64,000 bases of DNA, from assembly GCA_964552795.1 (NCBI GenBank), contig CAZKIO010000010.1, positions 1 to 64,000 of the forward strand, written 5' to 3'. This DNA is from JAEUHZ01 sp964552795 (GTDB lineage Bacteria; Planctomycetota; UBA1135; GCA-002686595). Under the pieces are notes generated by a model, which saw only the letters and a program-made list of their open reading frames with translations, did not search any database and was not told the DNA's origin. Both the position numbers and the translations under genes were made by a program. How positions within the stretch are numbered: position 1 is the stretch's first letter; every line of letters begins with the position of its first letter. Shown here piece by piece: positions 33,625 to 43,621 of this stretch.

Positions 33625-36600
33625 TCAGGGAATCCAGGTCACGCGCAATCCGTTCGAGAGGTTGAACGTGGCCGCCGTGCAGAACGCGGCCGCGTTGCGG
33701 TACCAGATCTGGTAGTAGCGCGTCCCGCCGCTGGACGGCAGGGAACCGCGGATGGAGACCGGCAGGTCGCCGGGCATCGGATACTGCGACGCACCCGCGC
33801 TGTTCACCTTCGTTCCCAGGCGCAGCACGGCCCCCGCGGCACAGCGCAGACCGTCCCCGAAGGGGCTGCCGTTCCCGGCGTTCTGCTGCGCGGTGCCCTG
33901 GAAGTAGAGCGCCGAACTGTTCGGCATCTGCGTCCCGAGAAGGGTGAAGTTGTCGTACGGCGCGGTGACTCTGGCGATCCCGGCGTGACGCAGGCGTGCG
34001 CCCGTGCCGAGCGAGTTCAGGCAGCCATCCTCGTTCCCGGCCTGGCTGTTGTTCGAGCATGGGCAGTTCGTGTGCGGACTCACCCCATCGCCCGCGCAGT
34101 AGAGCAGCACGTTGTTGAGAGGCGACTGACAGGAGTCAGGCACGAGGTCACCGTTCGAGTCAGGCGCGCCGTAGATCAGGACGTCGCAGGGATCGAAGGT
34201 CCCGTTCATGTCGCAGTCCGCACCAGCAAGCTGGCAGTCATCAGGCACGCCGTTGTTGTCGCAGTCGTTCGCCAGCAACTGGCATTCGTCCGGCGTCCCG
34301 TCCGCGTTGCAGTCGCTGCTCGTGGACGCTGCGATGTCGCACTCGTCCGGGATCGAGTTCAGATTGCAGTCCTGGCTCGCCCCGGACTGCAAATCGAATG
34401 CATCCGTCGCTCCGTTGCCGTTGCAGTCCGTCCCCAGGCGGAACTTCGTGTTCCGCTTGCCGTTGCCCTGGAGCTGCAACCAGCGGGTGTGCGCGAGAGT
34501 CGGGTTCGCGTACTGGATCCGCGAGCGCCACTGGTACGGCATCGTCGGCGAGAGGCCGGTCACGAGCGCGGACAAGAGCGGCGGAGCGCCCGCGAACGGA
34601 CCTGAGTCCGTGAACGAAGCCTGGCGCTGCAATCCCGTGCCATCGAGGACGCCGCTCAGCGGCTTCAGCTCCCACTCGAGACGGATGTCCACACGTCCCG
34701 CCGGCGTGCTGGAGTGGTTGAGCGGATTGCCGACCGTGGCGCGCAGCCGCAGGCTGGTCGTCTGCTCCGACTCCCCGAGCAAGGCGATGGCCAGCGCATC
34801 GCCCGCGCGTCGCTGTTGGTAGGCGTGATTGACGCCCGTGGCGGTGTATCCGCTGCCGATCGTGATGCCCGAGTTCCCTGGCACTCCCCAGGCGAGGTCG
34901 CCGTAGCCGTTGCCGTCGAAGTCGCCGCCGCCGGCGACCCACCGGCCGAGCTCCGCGCCAGGAGCCGGGCCTTCGATGGTCCAGGCGGGCGAACCATCGA
35001 TCCCGGTGCTCCGTCCCAGGTGCAGACGCACACGCCCCGCGTCGATGCCGTTCGTCCCGTCGTATCCGGGCGCTCCCACGAGCACGTCCGAGAATCCGTC
35101 GCCGTTGACGTCGCCGGCGGAGCAGACCGCCGCGCCGTGGCGCGCGCCCGGCTGGAGTTCGCCGAGCACTGCCTGCGGCGTCGCGCCCAGGTGCGGTCCC
35201 ACGCCGCCTTGGCCGGTGAAGACGAATGCCGTTCCGCCGGAACCCGCGGGGAAGCCCGGGGCACCGACGATCACGTCGGAGTAACCCGAACTCGAGGGCG
35301 AGCCCGTAGCGTCGACATCGCCACAGGAAGCAACCGACGCGCCCAACTCGGCATTGGGCTCGTTCAGTGCGCCGTACAACCAGTCCGCGACCGGGTTCAC
35401 GCCCGCGGGTCCTCCGCGGTACGCGAAGACGCGCCCTTCGCGCAGGATCGCGCCATTCGACCAACCCGGCGCGCCGACGATGACGTCGCTGTAGCCGTCC
35501 CGGTCGATGTCGCCCGCGGCCGCGACCGCAGCGCCGAACTGCGAGCCTTGCTGCCCCTCGTCGAGGGTCACGCTGAGCGTCAGGACCGGCGTGCCGGCGG
35601 CACGGCCGTGGAAGACGTGGACGGCACCCCTGTCGGCCTGCCCGGCGAAATCGCCGGGCGCGCCGATCAGGACATCGCCCAACCCGTCGCCGTTCACATC
35701 TCCGGCTCCCGCGACGGAGGCGCCCACATGCGCGTTCACCGACGCTCCCACGTACGTCCAGGACGCAGTCTGCGTCAGCAGGTTCGTGCAGGGTGTGTGC
35801 GGACACGGCTGCTGCGGGTTCCCCGCGCACGGCGGCCGGCCGCGGAACAGGAACGCCTTGCCCTGGCCGGCGAGCACGCCGCCGAAGTCTGGAGCACCGG
35901 CGACCACGTCCGTGTACCCGTCGTTGTCCACATCCCCGACGATCGCGACCGAGGCGCCCAGGTGCGCGCCGGCAGCGTTGCTCTCGTAGGACCAGTCGGG
36001 CGTCGTCCGGAAGCCGCACAACCCATCACCCAGGAAGAGGTCGACGCGTCCCTCGCCCGTCTCCCCGTTGGAGTAGTCGGGTGATCCGACGAGCAGGTCG
36101 TCGATGCCGTCACCGTTCACATCGCCCGTGGAGACGGCACGGCCGAAGCCGGAAGTGGACGTCCCCGAGATGGACGCCGCGCCCTGGCCTGGCGCCGCCA
36201 CGAGCGCCGGCGTGCGCCGGCCGAAGTAGACGAGAACCGCACCTTCGTCCGAGTACGCACCGCCCGGACCGTCGTAGGCACGCTCGGTCGTCCACACGTC
36301 GTTGAGGCCGTCCCCATTGACGTCGCCCGCGGGTCCGACACGCGCTCCGTAGTTGCTGTAGAGCTGCGGAGTCGCGAACTCCTGGAACGGAGTGGTCGCG
36401 AGCCCTCCAGCTCCTCCGCGATAGACATAGAGTCGCTCGTTGCCGTTGGTCTCCAGGGGGTTGAGGCTGTAGTAGGTCCCGACGACCACGTCCGCGAATC
36501 CATCGCCGTCGAAGTCGCCCGCAGGCTCGCGCCGCGTCGCGAAGAACTGGCCGTTCGACTGGTTCGGATCCGAGATCGTCTGCGATGGAGTGGCCGGCAG

Positions 36601-38169
36601 CAGCGCGCTCCCGTGGACGCTCGGGTTGGTGAGGTAGGTGAAGAGGCGGCCGAACCAGCTCGGCAGCCCACCTCCGTCGCCAGCGACGATGTCCGGGTAT
36701 CCGTTGCCGTCGATGTCTCCGGCGACCGACCCGGCGAATTGGGCCCCGGAGGGCAGGCCGGGCGGCGTGGCGGTCCACGTCGGCGTCGTGCCGCCCGGGG
36801 GGCCGGCCGGGCCGCCCCGGAACAGGAGCAGTCTCCCGTGCAGGTTGGCGTCCTGGAAGGCGTGCACGAGCAGGTCGCTGTAGCCGTCGGAATCGACGTC
36901 GCCGCAGTTCTGGATGGAGAGAGCGTTGTTGCTGTAGTTGGCGTCGATGTACGTCGGCGAGAGGTCCGTGTCGTACAGCGTCCAGAGTGGCGCGCCCGGT
37001 GCACCGCTGCTCCAGCCTCGGTAGACGTGGATGTGCTCGCCCGGGCCCGAGATTCCCGTCGACCAGTGGTGGATCGCGAGCTCGTTCCGACCGTCCCCGT
37101 CGACGTCGCCGATGTACTTGCTGGCGCTCGCGATCGAGTCGTTGCTGGACAAGCCCTGGAACGTCCACAGGAGCGTCGGCGTGCCGCTCGCATTGCCCAG
37201 GTACACGTGGACGGCACCCTGCGCGGTGTAAGTACCGCTGTAGTTGACCTGGGAGACCGCGAAGTCGTCGATCCCGTCACCACTGATGTCCCCGAGCACC
37301 GTCATCGTCGTGCCGAACACGGAGGTCGCCTGGGGAATCGGCCCGCCCGTGTCCCAGTCCGGATTCGGCCAGGACGGTCCGGACGCGCTTCCGAGGAACA
37401 GCCACATGTGTCCACGTCCGGCGTGGTAGCCGCCTGCGACGAGAACGTCGGTGTAGCCGTCGCCATTGAAGTCTCCGCACGCGACGTGATCGATGAGCGT
37501 CTGGGCCGCGAGTGGCTGGAGGGCCGGCGAATCGCTCGGTGCCCACGACCAGTCCGACGTGCCCAGGAACGGATCGACGTCGATCGGATAGCTCGCGCCA
37601 CGATCGTCGACCTGGATCCCGAACTCGCCCTCGACCACGGCCATGCGCGCCGAGAGCGGCCGTCCCGAGGCGTCGCGGACACGCAGGTTGCGGTAGCTCA
37701 GACGGTGCAGACCGCGTTCGTCGACCAGGCTCGCGGCCAGTCCGTCCTCCGTGATCTGCGGCGAGAGCCCGTCGAAGTCGACTCCGATCCACAGATGCGT
37801 GTCTTGGTCCCGCGCGGGAGCGGTGGCGACGCGCCAGCTCTGTTCGATGCCGCCCCTGCGCGCCTCGAAGCTCTCGACGAGGCCGGGTCGGTCGATTTCG
37901 AGCCGGGCTCCGCGTGCAGACTGCGCACCTGCGCCCAGGCACCGGGATGCACCGACGCGACCGAACGTCGTGGAGCGCACGCGCAGCCCACGATCTCCGA
38001 GCTCGAGCGTCAGGACCGATCGATCGACGCGGGCGGCGAAGCCCGTCCCGTCCGATCGCAACCGTGCGCTGTCCACCGCAGTGGGGATCCACACCTCCCC
38101 GTGCGGGTATGCGAGCCCGTTCGGATCCTTGGCGACGCTTGCAGCGAGCAGGACGAGGAGAATGCTCAT
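33625..38169 (-). CDS. Giant exported FG-GAP protein, paralogue of the 20387-24802 product
   Basis: The 1514-residue protein starts at ATG 38169 with a short signal (MSILLVLLAASVA). Its architecture matches the + strand giant: N-terminal domain ending in ASYPIDVDPFLGTSDW, many FG-GAP repeats with DxNGDGxxD loops, a beta segment, DCNxNGxPDECD elements (about 1246-1345) and a type B Cys domain (about 1355-1514). One repeat carries an insert with several Cys (RPPCAGNPQQPCPHTPCTN). The two giants face opposite directions 9 kb apart, so they are dispersed rather than tandem duplicates. Probably surface or secreted. Confidence 0.88.
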   Translation of the reverse strand: MSILLVLLAASVAKDPNGLAYPHGEVWIPTAVDSARLRSDGTGFAARVDRSVLTLELGDRGLRVRSTTFGRVGASRCLGAGAQSARGARLEIDRPGLVESFEARRGGIEQSWRVATAPARDQDTHLWIGVDFDGLSPQITEDGLAASLVDERGLHRLSYRNLRVRDASGRPLSARMAVVEGEFGIQVDDRGASYPIDVDPFLGTSDWSWAPSDSPALQPLAAQTLIDHVACGDFNGDGYTDVLVAGGYHAGRGHMWLFLGSASGPSWPNPDWDTGGPIPQATSVFGTTMTVLGDISGDGIDDFAVSQVNYSGTYTAQGAVHVYLGNASGTPTLLWTFQGLSSNDSIASASKYIGDVDGDGRNELAIHHWSTGISGPGEHIHVYRGWSSGAPGAPLWTLYDTDLSPTYIDANYSNNALSIQNCGDVDSDGYSDLLVHAFQDANLHGRLLLFRGGPAGPPGGTTPTWTATPPGLPSGAQFAGSVAGDIDGNGYPDIVAGDGGGLPSWFGRLFTYLTNPSVHGSALLPATPSQTISDPNQSNGQFFATRREPAGDFDGDGFADVVVGTYYSLNPLETNGNERLYVYRGGAGGLATTPFQEFATPQLYSNYGARVGPAGDVNGDGLNDVWTTERAYDGPGGAYSDEGAVLVYFGRRTPALVAAPGQGAASISGTSTSGFGRAVSTGDVNGDGIDDLLVGSPDYSNGETGEGRVDLFLGDGLCGFRTTPDWSYESNAAGAHLGASVAIVGDVDNDGYTDVVAGAPDFGGVLAGQGKAFLFRGRPPCAGNPQQPCPHTPCTNLLTQTASWTYVGASVNAHVGASVAGAGDVNGDGLGDVLIGAPGDFAGQADRGAVHVFHGRAAGTPVLTLSVTLDEGQQGSQFGAAVAAAGDIDRDGYSDVIVGAPGWSNGAILREGRVFAYRGGPAGVNPVADWLYGALNEPNAELGASVASCGDVDATGSPSSSGYSDVIVGAPGFPAGSGGTAFVFTGQGGVGPHLGATPQAVLGELQPGARHGAAVCSAGDVNGDGFSDVLVGAPGYDGTNGIDAGRVRLHLGRSTGIDGSPAWTIEGPAPGAELGRWVAGGGDFDGNGYGDLAWGVPGNSGITIGSGYTATGVNHAYQQRRAGDALAIALLGESEQTTSLRLRATVGNPLNHSSTPAGRVDIRLEWELKPLSGVLDGTGLQRQASFTDSGPFAGAPPLLSALVTGLSPTMPYQWRSRIQYANPTLAHTRWLQLQGNGKRNTKFRLGTDCNGNGATDAFDLQSGASQDCNLNSIPDECDIAASTSSDCNADGTPDECQLLANDCDNNGVPDDCQLAGADCDMNGTFDPCDVLIYGAPDSNGDLVPDSCQSPLNNVLLYCAGDGVSPHTNCPCSNNSQAGNEDGCLNSLGTGARLRHAGIARVTAPYDNFTLLGTQMPNSSALYFQGTAQQNAGNGSPFGDGLRCAAGAVLRLGTKVNSAGASQYPMPGDLPVSIRGSLPSSGGTRYYQIWYRNAAAFCTAATFNLSNGLRVTWIP

Positions 38170-38697
38170 GGTAGACCCTGGGAAGAGGCAACCGTCGGCG
38201 GTCTCTGAGTTGTCGTTCGGCCTTGGATCGTAGGCAGGTCTCCGGGAAGGCGATAGGGGGATGCATCCGGGGGCCGCGCCGGCCGGGCCAGGACAGCGGC
38301 CGTCCCGCTCCTGCCCCGGATCCAGCGTCGATCGCGCGGATCCGCGCCCCTGCACGCAGTCCCCGGGCGCGTCGGTGTGCGTCGAACGCTCTCACACACT
38401 CGCCCAGTGGACCGGTTGCCGCCGCGCGCACCCCGGCGCAGCGAGCCGAATCCGCCTGCGCCCCACGGTCTGCCTGGGCGGGTTCGCGCGCGAGAGACAC
38501 ACGCGAGTTCCGCGTACGCCTCTCCACACGAACCACGAGGATCCAGGAACGGCATCCGGTCGTGGCAGCGCTCGTAGCAGGCGAACGGAGTCGCGCATCC
38601 GGGATCCGTGCGCGGGTGGAACCCGGCGGACATCGCGCGGAACCCGGCCAGCGGAATCCCGAAAGCCACGGGACAACCGGTGTACCCTGTGATCCCC
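38170..38697. other. 528-bp divergent intergenic region
   Basis: No convincing gene is seen between the giant FG-GAP gene (minus) and rsmH (plus). Open frames here have low-complexity Arg/Pro/Gly composition without recognisable motifs. The region must hold promoters for both genes; I could not pick out confident -35/-10 elements. Confidence 0.5.
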
Positions 38698-39771
38698 ATG
38701 GCGGCACCCGGCTCTGATCCGATGCCAGAACCCGGCGCGCATCGGCGCCGGCCGCGCTATCCGGGCACGCACCCGCGGCGTTTCGCCGACAAGTACAAGG
38801 AGCATGCGCCCGAGCGCTATCCCGAGCTCGTCGAGCACGTGCTCCAGCGCGGCATGACGCCGGCGGGGCAGCACGTGCCGATCCTGGTCGACGAGGTGCT
38901 CGCCGCGCTGGCGCCGCGGCCCGGCGAGCGCGGCGTCGACGGCACGCTGGGCTACGGCGGGCACGCGCAGCGATTCCTCGAGCGGATCGCGCCGGACGGA
39001 CGGTTGCTCGCGCTCGACGTGGATCCGCTGGAGCTGCCCAGGACCGAGGCGCGCCTGCGAGGCCTGGGCCACGACGAGCGCGCCCTGATCGTCCGGCAAT
39101 CGAATTTCGCGGGCGTGCTCGCGGCGGTCCACGCCGTGGGGTGGGGCGATGGCGCCGACTTCGTGTTCGTGGACCTGGGGCTTTCGTCGATGCAGATCGA
39201 CGATCCCGAGCGCGGCTTCACGTTCAAGGCGGACGGTCCGCTCGACATGCGCATGAACCCCGCGCGCGGGCTCTCGGCGGCGCAGTGGCTCGCGCGCGTG
39301 CCGCTCGAGCGGCTGGCGCAGGCGCTCGGCGAGAACGCCGACGAACCGCACGCCGCGCGCATCGCGAAGGCGCTCGTCGCGCGGCGCGAGCGCGGAGCTG
39401 GAGTTCCCGGGACGACGCACGAGCTGGCGCGGGCGGTCCGCGACGCGCTGCCGGACCGCGTCGCCGAGGACGACGCCGAGCAAAGCGTGCGGCGCGTGTT
39501 CCAGGCCGTGCGCATCGAGGTCAACGACGAGTTCGGCGCGCTCGACGCCCTGCTGCGGCAGCTCCCCGAGTGCCTGCGCCCCGGCGGCCGCGCCGCGCTG
39601 CTCTCGTTCCACTCGGGCGAGGACCGGCGCGTGAAGAAGGCGTTCCGGCAGGGCGCGCGCGCCGGCGTCTACGACGCGGTCGCGGAGGACGTGATCCGCG
39701 CGACCCCGGAGGAGCGGCGCGCCAACCCGCGCTCGTCGCCGGCGAAGCTGCGCTGGGCGCGCAGGTCGTGA
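38698..39771 (+). CDS. rsmH: 16S rRNA (cytosine-1402-N4)-methyltransferase with N-terminal extension
   Basis: The 357-residue enzyme methylates N4 of C1402 in 16S rRNA using SAM. Diagnostic blocks are HVPILVDEVLAAL, VDGTLGYGGHAQRFLE, LALDVDPLEL, FVFVDLGLSSMQIDDPERGF, DGPLDMRMNP and ALLSFHSGEDRRVKKAF. Compared with usual RsmH (about 310 residues) it has about 50 extra N-terminal residues (RYPGTHPRRFADKYKEHAPE). It is not in a division/cell-wall cluster, where rsmH (mraW) usually lies; many planctomycetes lack the canonical cluster. ATG 38698 is chosen, and 38722 is possible. Confidence 0.9.
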   Translation: MAAPGSDPMPEPGAHRRRPRYPGTHPRRFADKYKEHAPERYPELVEHVLQRGMTPAGQHVPILVDEVLAALAPRPGERGVDGTLGYGGHAQRFLERIAPDGRLLALDVDPLELPRTEARLRGLGHDERALIVRQSNFAGVLAAVHAVGWGDGADFVFVDLGLSSMQIDDPERGFTFKADGPLDMRMNPARGLSAAQWLARVPLERLAQALGENADEPHAARIAKALVARRERGAGVPGTTHELARAVRDALPDRVAEDDAEQSVRRVFQAVRIEVNDEFGALDALLRQLPECLRPGGRAALLSFHSGEDRRVKKAFRQGARAGVYDAVAEDVIRATPEERRANPRSSPAKLRWARRS

Positions 39772-39784
39772 GGACGGCCGCGAC

Positions 39785-40861
39785 TCAGCTCGCGGGCTCG
39801 CGCAGCGCGCGCGCGACCCACACCGCGAGCGTCAGGCCGGTCAGCGGCATCACGAACCAGGCCATCACCGCGCTGTAGCCGTGCAAGGCGTCGTGCTCGG
39901 TCGCCGCCAGCACGAGGTACGCGAGGTACGCCGCGTAGTAGCCCAGGAAGATCGCGCCCTCCCAGCGGTCGATGCGCCGCCCGGTGAAGAAGATCGGCAG
40001 GCACGCGACCGCGACGGCCGCCATCACCGGCAGGTCGAAGGCCTCGATCGAAGGCGCGACCGGCAGGCCGCCGGGCGTCAGTGCGGCGGTGAGGCCCAGC
40101 ACGCCCATCAGGTTGAACAGGTTGCTGCCGACGACGTTGCCGACCGCGATGTCGCGCTCGCCGCGGACCGTGGCCAGGATCGACGTCGCGACTTCGGGCA
40201 GCGAAGTGCCGGCCGCGACGATCGTCAGTCCGATGATCGCTTCGCTCAGGCCCAGCCAGCGCGCCATCTCGACCGCGCCGGTCACGAACCAGCGCGCGCC
40301 CAGGACGAGCAGAGCGAGGCCCGCGAGGACGGCGCCGATCTGCAGCGCCCAGCGCGGCTTGGGCGGCGCTGCGAACTCGCGCGCGTACTCCGCCTCGACC
40401 GCCGCGCTCTCGCGGCGACCGCAGCGGATGGCGTACGTCGTGTAGGCCACCAGACCGGCGACGAGCAGCACTCCCTCGGCGCGCCCGACGGATCCGTCGA
40501 GGCCGAAGCCCAGCACGAGCAGCGAGAGCCCGATCATCAGCGGCACGTCGCGGCGCACGAGCTGCTGCGCGACGACCAGCGGCGCGATCAGGGCGCAGGC
40601 TCCCAGGATGAGCAGCACGTTGAACACGTTGCTGCCGACGACGTTCCCGACCGCCAGGTCCGACTGGCCCGTGAGCGAGCTCTTCAGGCTGATGGCGAGC
40701 TCCGGCGCGCTGGTGCCGAACGCCACGACGGTCAGGCCCACGACGAGAGGCGAGATCCCCATCGAGGCCGCGAGGCGCGAGGCGCCGCGCACCAGGATCT
40801 CGGCGCCGGCGGTGAGGACGAGGAGGCCGCCGATGAGGCTGAGCAGGGTGGGGAAGTCCAT
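39785..40861 (-). CDS. Calcium/sodium antiporter (CaCA family, YrbG-like)
   Basis: The 358-residue membrane protein has two inverted alpha-repeats. Repeat 1 has GLTVVAFGTSAPELAISL and VGNVVGSNVFNVLLILG; repeat 2 has GLTIVAAGTSLPEVATSI and VGNVVGSNLFNLMGVLG, including the acidic residues that bind cation. About ten helices are visible, and the central loop carries AEYAREFAAPPKPRW. It probably exchanges Ca2+ for Na+ or H+ in the inner membrane. The gene converges on rsmH and its stop lies 14 bases from the rsmH end. Confidence 0.92.
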   Translation of the reverse strand: MDFPTLLSLIGGLLVLTAGAEILVRGASRLAASMGISPLVVGLTVVAFGTSAPELAISLKSSLTGQSDLAVGNVVGSNVFNVLLILGACALIAPLVVAQQLVRRDVPLMIGLSLLVLGFGLDGSVGRAEGVLLVAGLVAYTTYAIRCGRRESAAVEAEYAREFAAPPKPRWALQIGAVLAGLALLVLGARWFVTGAVEMARWLGLSEAIIGLTIVAAGTSLPEVATSILATVRGERDIAVGNVVGSNLFNLMGVLGLTAALTPGGLPVAPSIEAFDLPVMAAVAVACLPIFFTGRRIDRWEGAIFLGYYAAYLAYLVLAATEHDALHGYSAVMAWFVMPLTGLTLAVWVARALREPAS

Positions 40862-40918
40862 GTCGCGCCGATGCGGGGGGCGGATTCGGGCGCGAGAGGA
40901 TAGCGACGGCGGGCCCGG

Positions 40919-41116
40919 CTAGCGCTGCCCCAGGCTCAGGATCCGCGCGGGCAGCAACACGATCGAGCGCACGAACTCCAGGACGCCGCCGACCGCGATC
41001 CCCAGGAGCCGGAACGGCAGGAGCAGGAGCCAGACGAGCGGGTACAGCAGCAGTGCCAGGATCGCCAAGGGCCAGCAGAGGACGAACAGCAACAGCCAGA
41101 GCAGGAAAGTCCACAT
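40919..41116 (-). CDS. Small hydrophobic membrane protein
   Basis: The 65-residue product is almost wholly hydrophobic: LLWLLLFVLCWPLAILALLL, then YPLVWLLLLPFRLLGIAVGG and a short amphipathic end with PARILSLG. Two membrane helices are likely. It lies upstream of the antiporter in the same direction with a 57-base gap, so they may be co-transcribed. Family unknown. Confidence 0.6.
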   Translation of the reverse strand: MWTFLLWLLLFVLCWPLAILALLLYPLVWLLLLPFRLLGIAVGGVLEFVRSIVLLPARILSLGQR

Positions 41117-41318
41117 GGCCCGGTCCTTGCGCGGGACCGTGCGCCGTCTTTCGTGCGCCCGCCGGAAAACCTGACGCGCAGATCGACGGCGCGTCGCCTA
41201 CGCATTCGGGGCCCGAATCGTGTGCCGATCGGGGTAGGCCGTGATCGGGCCTCGCGGTCTAGGCTGAACGCTCCCGCGGGCTTCGTCGTGCATGCAGGCC
41301 CGCGTCGAGGAGGATGCC

Positions 41319-42995
41319 ATGGAGTTTCCCAAAGCTGTCCGGTTCGCGTCCGGGGTCTGCCTGTCGTGCGCGCCGCTCGCGGCGCAGACCGTGCTGCATC
41401 AGGTCACCGGCGATGCCGTCGGGAGCCTCGCGGGCCATGCCGTCGCCAATCTCGGCGACACCGACGGCGACGGGCGCGACGACTTCGCGGTCAGCATGAT
41501 CCTGTCGAGCGCGGGCGGATTGTCCGGCGCCGGGCGCATCGTGGTCGTGTCTGGCGCCACCGGCCAGGAGCGCTACTCGCTGCACGGCACCTCGGCCAAC
41601 GCAAGCCTGGGCTACGCGCTCGGCGGACCCGGCGACCTCGACGGCGACGGGTTCGGAGACCTGATCGGCACCTCACGGGACGGAGTCGGCCACGTGCACG
41701 CGTGGTCTGGCGCGACCGGCGCGCTGCTGTTCACGTTTACGGGCAGCGCCACCGCGCCCGGCTCGTTCGGCGTGTCGATCGCCGGCGCCGGCGACGTCAA
41801 CAACGACGGCCGGCCGGACATCCTGATCGGACACAGCCAGTACGCGCCGTTCGGCGGCACCGCGCCCGGCTACGCCGAGGTGTACTCCGGTCTCAACGGC
41901 GCCCTGCTGCATCACTGGGACGGACCGTCGCCACAGAGCCTGTTCGGCGCGGTCGTGGCGGGCGCGGGCGACGTCGACGGCGACCTCCACGACGACGTCC
42001 TGGTCTCGGTACCGCAGGGCGGCGCCGTCGCAGTCCGCCTGTACTCGGGAGCCACGGGCGTGCTGCTGCGCGAACTCCCCGCGCCGGCGGGCGAGCAGTT
42101 CGGATGGTCCGTGCGCGGCGGACGCGACTTCAACGGCGACCTCGTGCCGGACGTCCTGGTGGGCGGTCCGCGCCACGGCGCCGGCGGACACGCGACCGTG
42201 TGGTCGGGCGCCAACGGCGCGCTCCTCGCGGAATGGTCCGGGCCGCAGGCGGACGACTTCTTCGGCTCCTCCGTGGCCTGGGTCGACGACTTCGACGGCG
42301 ACGGCCGGCCGGAGGTCGCGGTGGGTTCCTACGAAGCAGCGGTCGGCGCGAACCGGGGCCGCGTGCAGGTGTTCGGGAGCAACTCGGGAGCGTCGCTCCT
42401 GTCGGTGCAGGGCGACCACGACTGGGACCTGCTCGCCGCATTGGCCAATTCTCTCGACGGGATGGGCGACGTCGACGGCGACGGCCGGCCGGAGTTCGTC
42501 GCCGGCGCGTGGCACAACTGGGTGATCGAAGGCGAGCCTGGGTGGGCGCGCGTGTACTCGACGGCGACGCTGCCGCCTGTGCAGTTGTGCCCGGGCAAGC
42601 AGAACTCACTGGGCTGCGTGCCGGTCGCCGCGTGGTCGGGCACCCCGTCGTTCTCCGGGCCCGACGACTTCGTGTTGAGCTGCGACCTGATGCTGCCCGG
42701 CGCCACCAGCCTGCTGGCCTGGAACACCGCGCCGACGCTGATGGCCTTCCAGGGCGGCACGCTGTGCCCGGCCCGACCGGTACGGCGGCTGGCGCTGGGC
42801 CCGAGCTCGGGCATCCCGCCGGGGACGACATGCAACGGACAGCGCGCGATCGCGTTCCCGCAGGCGTACGCGTTCGGCGCGGAATTGCGCGCCGGATCGA
42901 CCGTGTTCGCGCAGATCGTGTACCGCGACCCCGTGCATCCCGACGGCACGGGCTGGGGGCTGTGCCCCGGAGTGCGCTTCACCTTCGCGCCTTGA
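41319..42995 (+). CDS. Exported FG-GAP protein with type A C-terminal domain
   Basis: The 558-residue protein starts at ATG 41319 after GAGGAGG, with a signal peptide ending near APLAAQT. The body is seven or so repeats with NLGDTDGDGRDDFAVS, GAGDVNNDGRPDILIG and similar DxDGDGxxD calcium-type loops. The C-terminal domain (about 430-558) has LGCVPVAAWSGTPSFS, QGGTLCPARPVRRLA and VFAQIVYRDPVHPDGTGWG, matching the type A domain of the protein at 5019-6659. It is probably an extracellular propeller-like protein. Confidence 0.82.
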   Translation: MEFPKAVRFASGVCLSCAPLAAQTVLHQVTGDAVGSLAGHAVANLGDTDGDGRDDFAVSMILSSAGGLSGAGRIVVVSGATGQERYSLHGTSANASLGYALGGPGDLDGDGFGDLIGTSRDGVGHVHAWSGATGALLFTFTGSATAPGSFGVSIAGAGDVNNDGRPDILIGHSQYAPFGGTAPGYAEVYSGLNGALLHHWDGPSPQSLFGAVVAGAGDVDGDLHDDVLVSVPQGGAVAVRLYSGATGVLLRELPAPAGEQFGWSVRGGRDFNGDLVPDVLVGGPRHGAGGHATVWSGANGALLAEWSGPQADDFFGSSVAWVDDFDGDGRPEVAVGSYEAAVGANRGRVQVFGSNSGASLLSVQGDHDWDLLAALANSLDGMGDVDGDGRPEFVAGAWHNWVIEGEPGWARVYSTATLPPVQLCPGKQNSLGCVPVAAWSGTPSFSGPDDFVLSCDLMLPGATSLLAWNTAPTLMAFQGGTLCPARPVRRLALGPSSGIPPGTTCNGQRAIAFPQAYAFGAELRAGSTVFAQIVYRDPVHPDGTGWGLCPGVRFTFAP

Positions 42996-43080
42996 GGGTT
43001 GGCGGCTGGCTCGCGGACGCGGTTAGGATCCTTCCTGCCACGCGGACGCCGCTCGACCCGCGGCGCCGCGAGAGCGAGCC

Positions 43081-43569
43081 ATGATCCGATTCGGCCTGTT
43101 CCTCGTCGCGTGCGTCCTGGGTTCGTGCTCCTCGACGCGCAACTCGTACTCCGAAGCCCCCCCGATCGCGCAGGAGGCCAGCATGAGACTCGGCAACTTC
43201 TCCGTCAGCCTGGCCGTCAAGGACATCGCGGCCTCCCGCGCGTTCTACGAGAAGCTCGGCTTCCGCGTGATCGGCGGCAAGCAGGAGCAGCGCTGGCTGA
43301 TCCTGCAGAACGAGACGAGCACGATCGGACTGTTCCAGGGGATGTTCGACAAGAACGTCCTGACCTTCAATCCCGGCTGGGACCGCAACGCCAAGACGCT
43401 GAGCGAGTTCGACGACGTCCGTGAACTGCAGCGGATGCTCAAGGAGCGCGGCCTCGAGCTGACGACGGAAGCCGACCCGTCGACGACCGGCCCCGCGAGC
43501 CTGACCCTGCTCGATCCCGACGGCAACCCGATCCTGATCGACCAGCACGTCCCGCGGCCGGCGAAGTAG
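43081..43569 (+). CDS. VOC-family lipoprotein
   Basis: The 162-residue protein has a lipoprotein signal (MIRFGLFLVACVLGSCSSTR) with lipobox LGSC at Cys16, so it is predicted to be anchored to a membrane outside the cytoplasm. The remainder is one glyoxalase/VOC module (SVSLAVKDIAASRAFYEKLG, WLILQNETSTIGLFQGMF, LLDPDGNPILIDQH). VOC proteins are usually cytoplasmic; export is unusual. ATG 43183 would give a cytoplasmic VOC protein, but the lipobox-bearing start has its own ribosome site. It precedes the graspetide operon by 52 bases and could be co-transcribed, with no known role there. Confidence 0.78.
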   Translation: MIRFGLFLVACVLGSCSSTRNSYSEAPPIAQEASMRLGNFSVSLAVKDIAASRAFYEKLGFRVIGGKQEQRWLILQNETSTIGLFQGMFDKNVLTFNPGWDRNAKTLSEFDDVRELQRMLKERGLELTTEADPSTTGPASLTLLDPDGNPILIDQHVPRPAK

Positions 43570-43621
43570 CCGCGGCGCGGGCATCGCCCCCGGGGCCGGC
43601 CCGGCCTTAGGATGGAGGTCG

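Noticed and set aside
38166..38717. Several 140-180 codon frames in the gap before rsmH
   Set aside because: No recognisable motif or start signal, and overlapping frames on both strands look equally coding by composition.
43081..43569. VOC lipoprotein as part of the graspetide operon
   Set aside because: Only 52 bases upstream, but no VOC protein is known in this pathway and its lipoprotein signal does not fit; kept separate.
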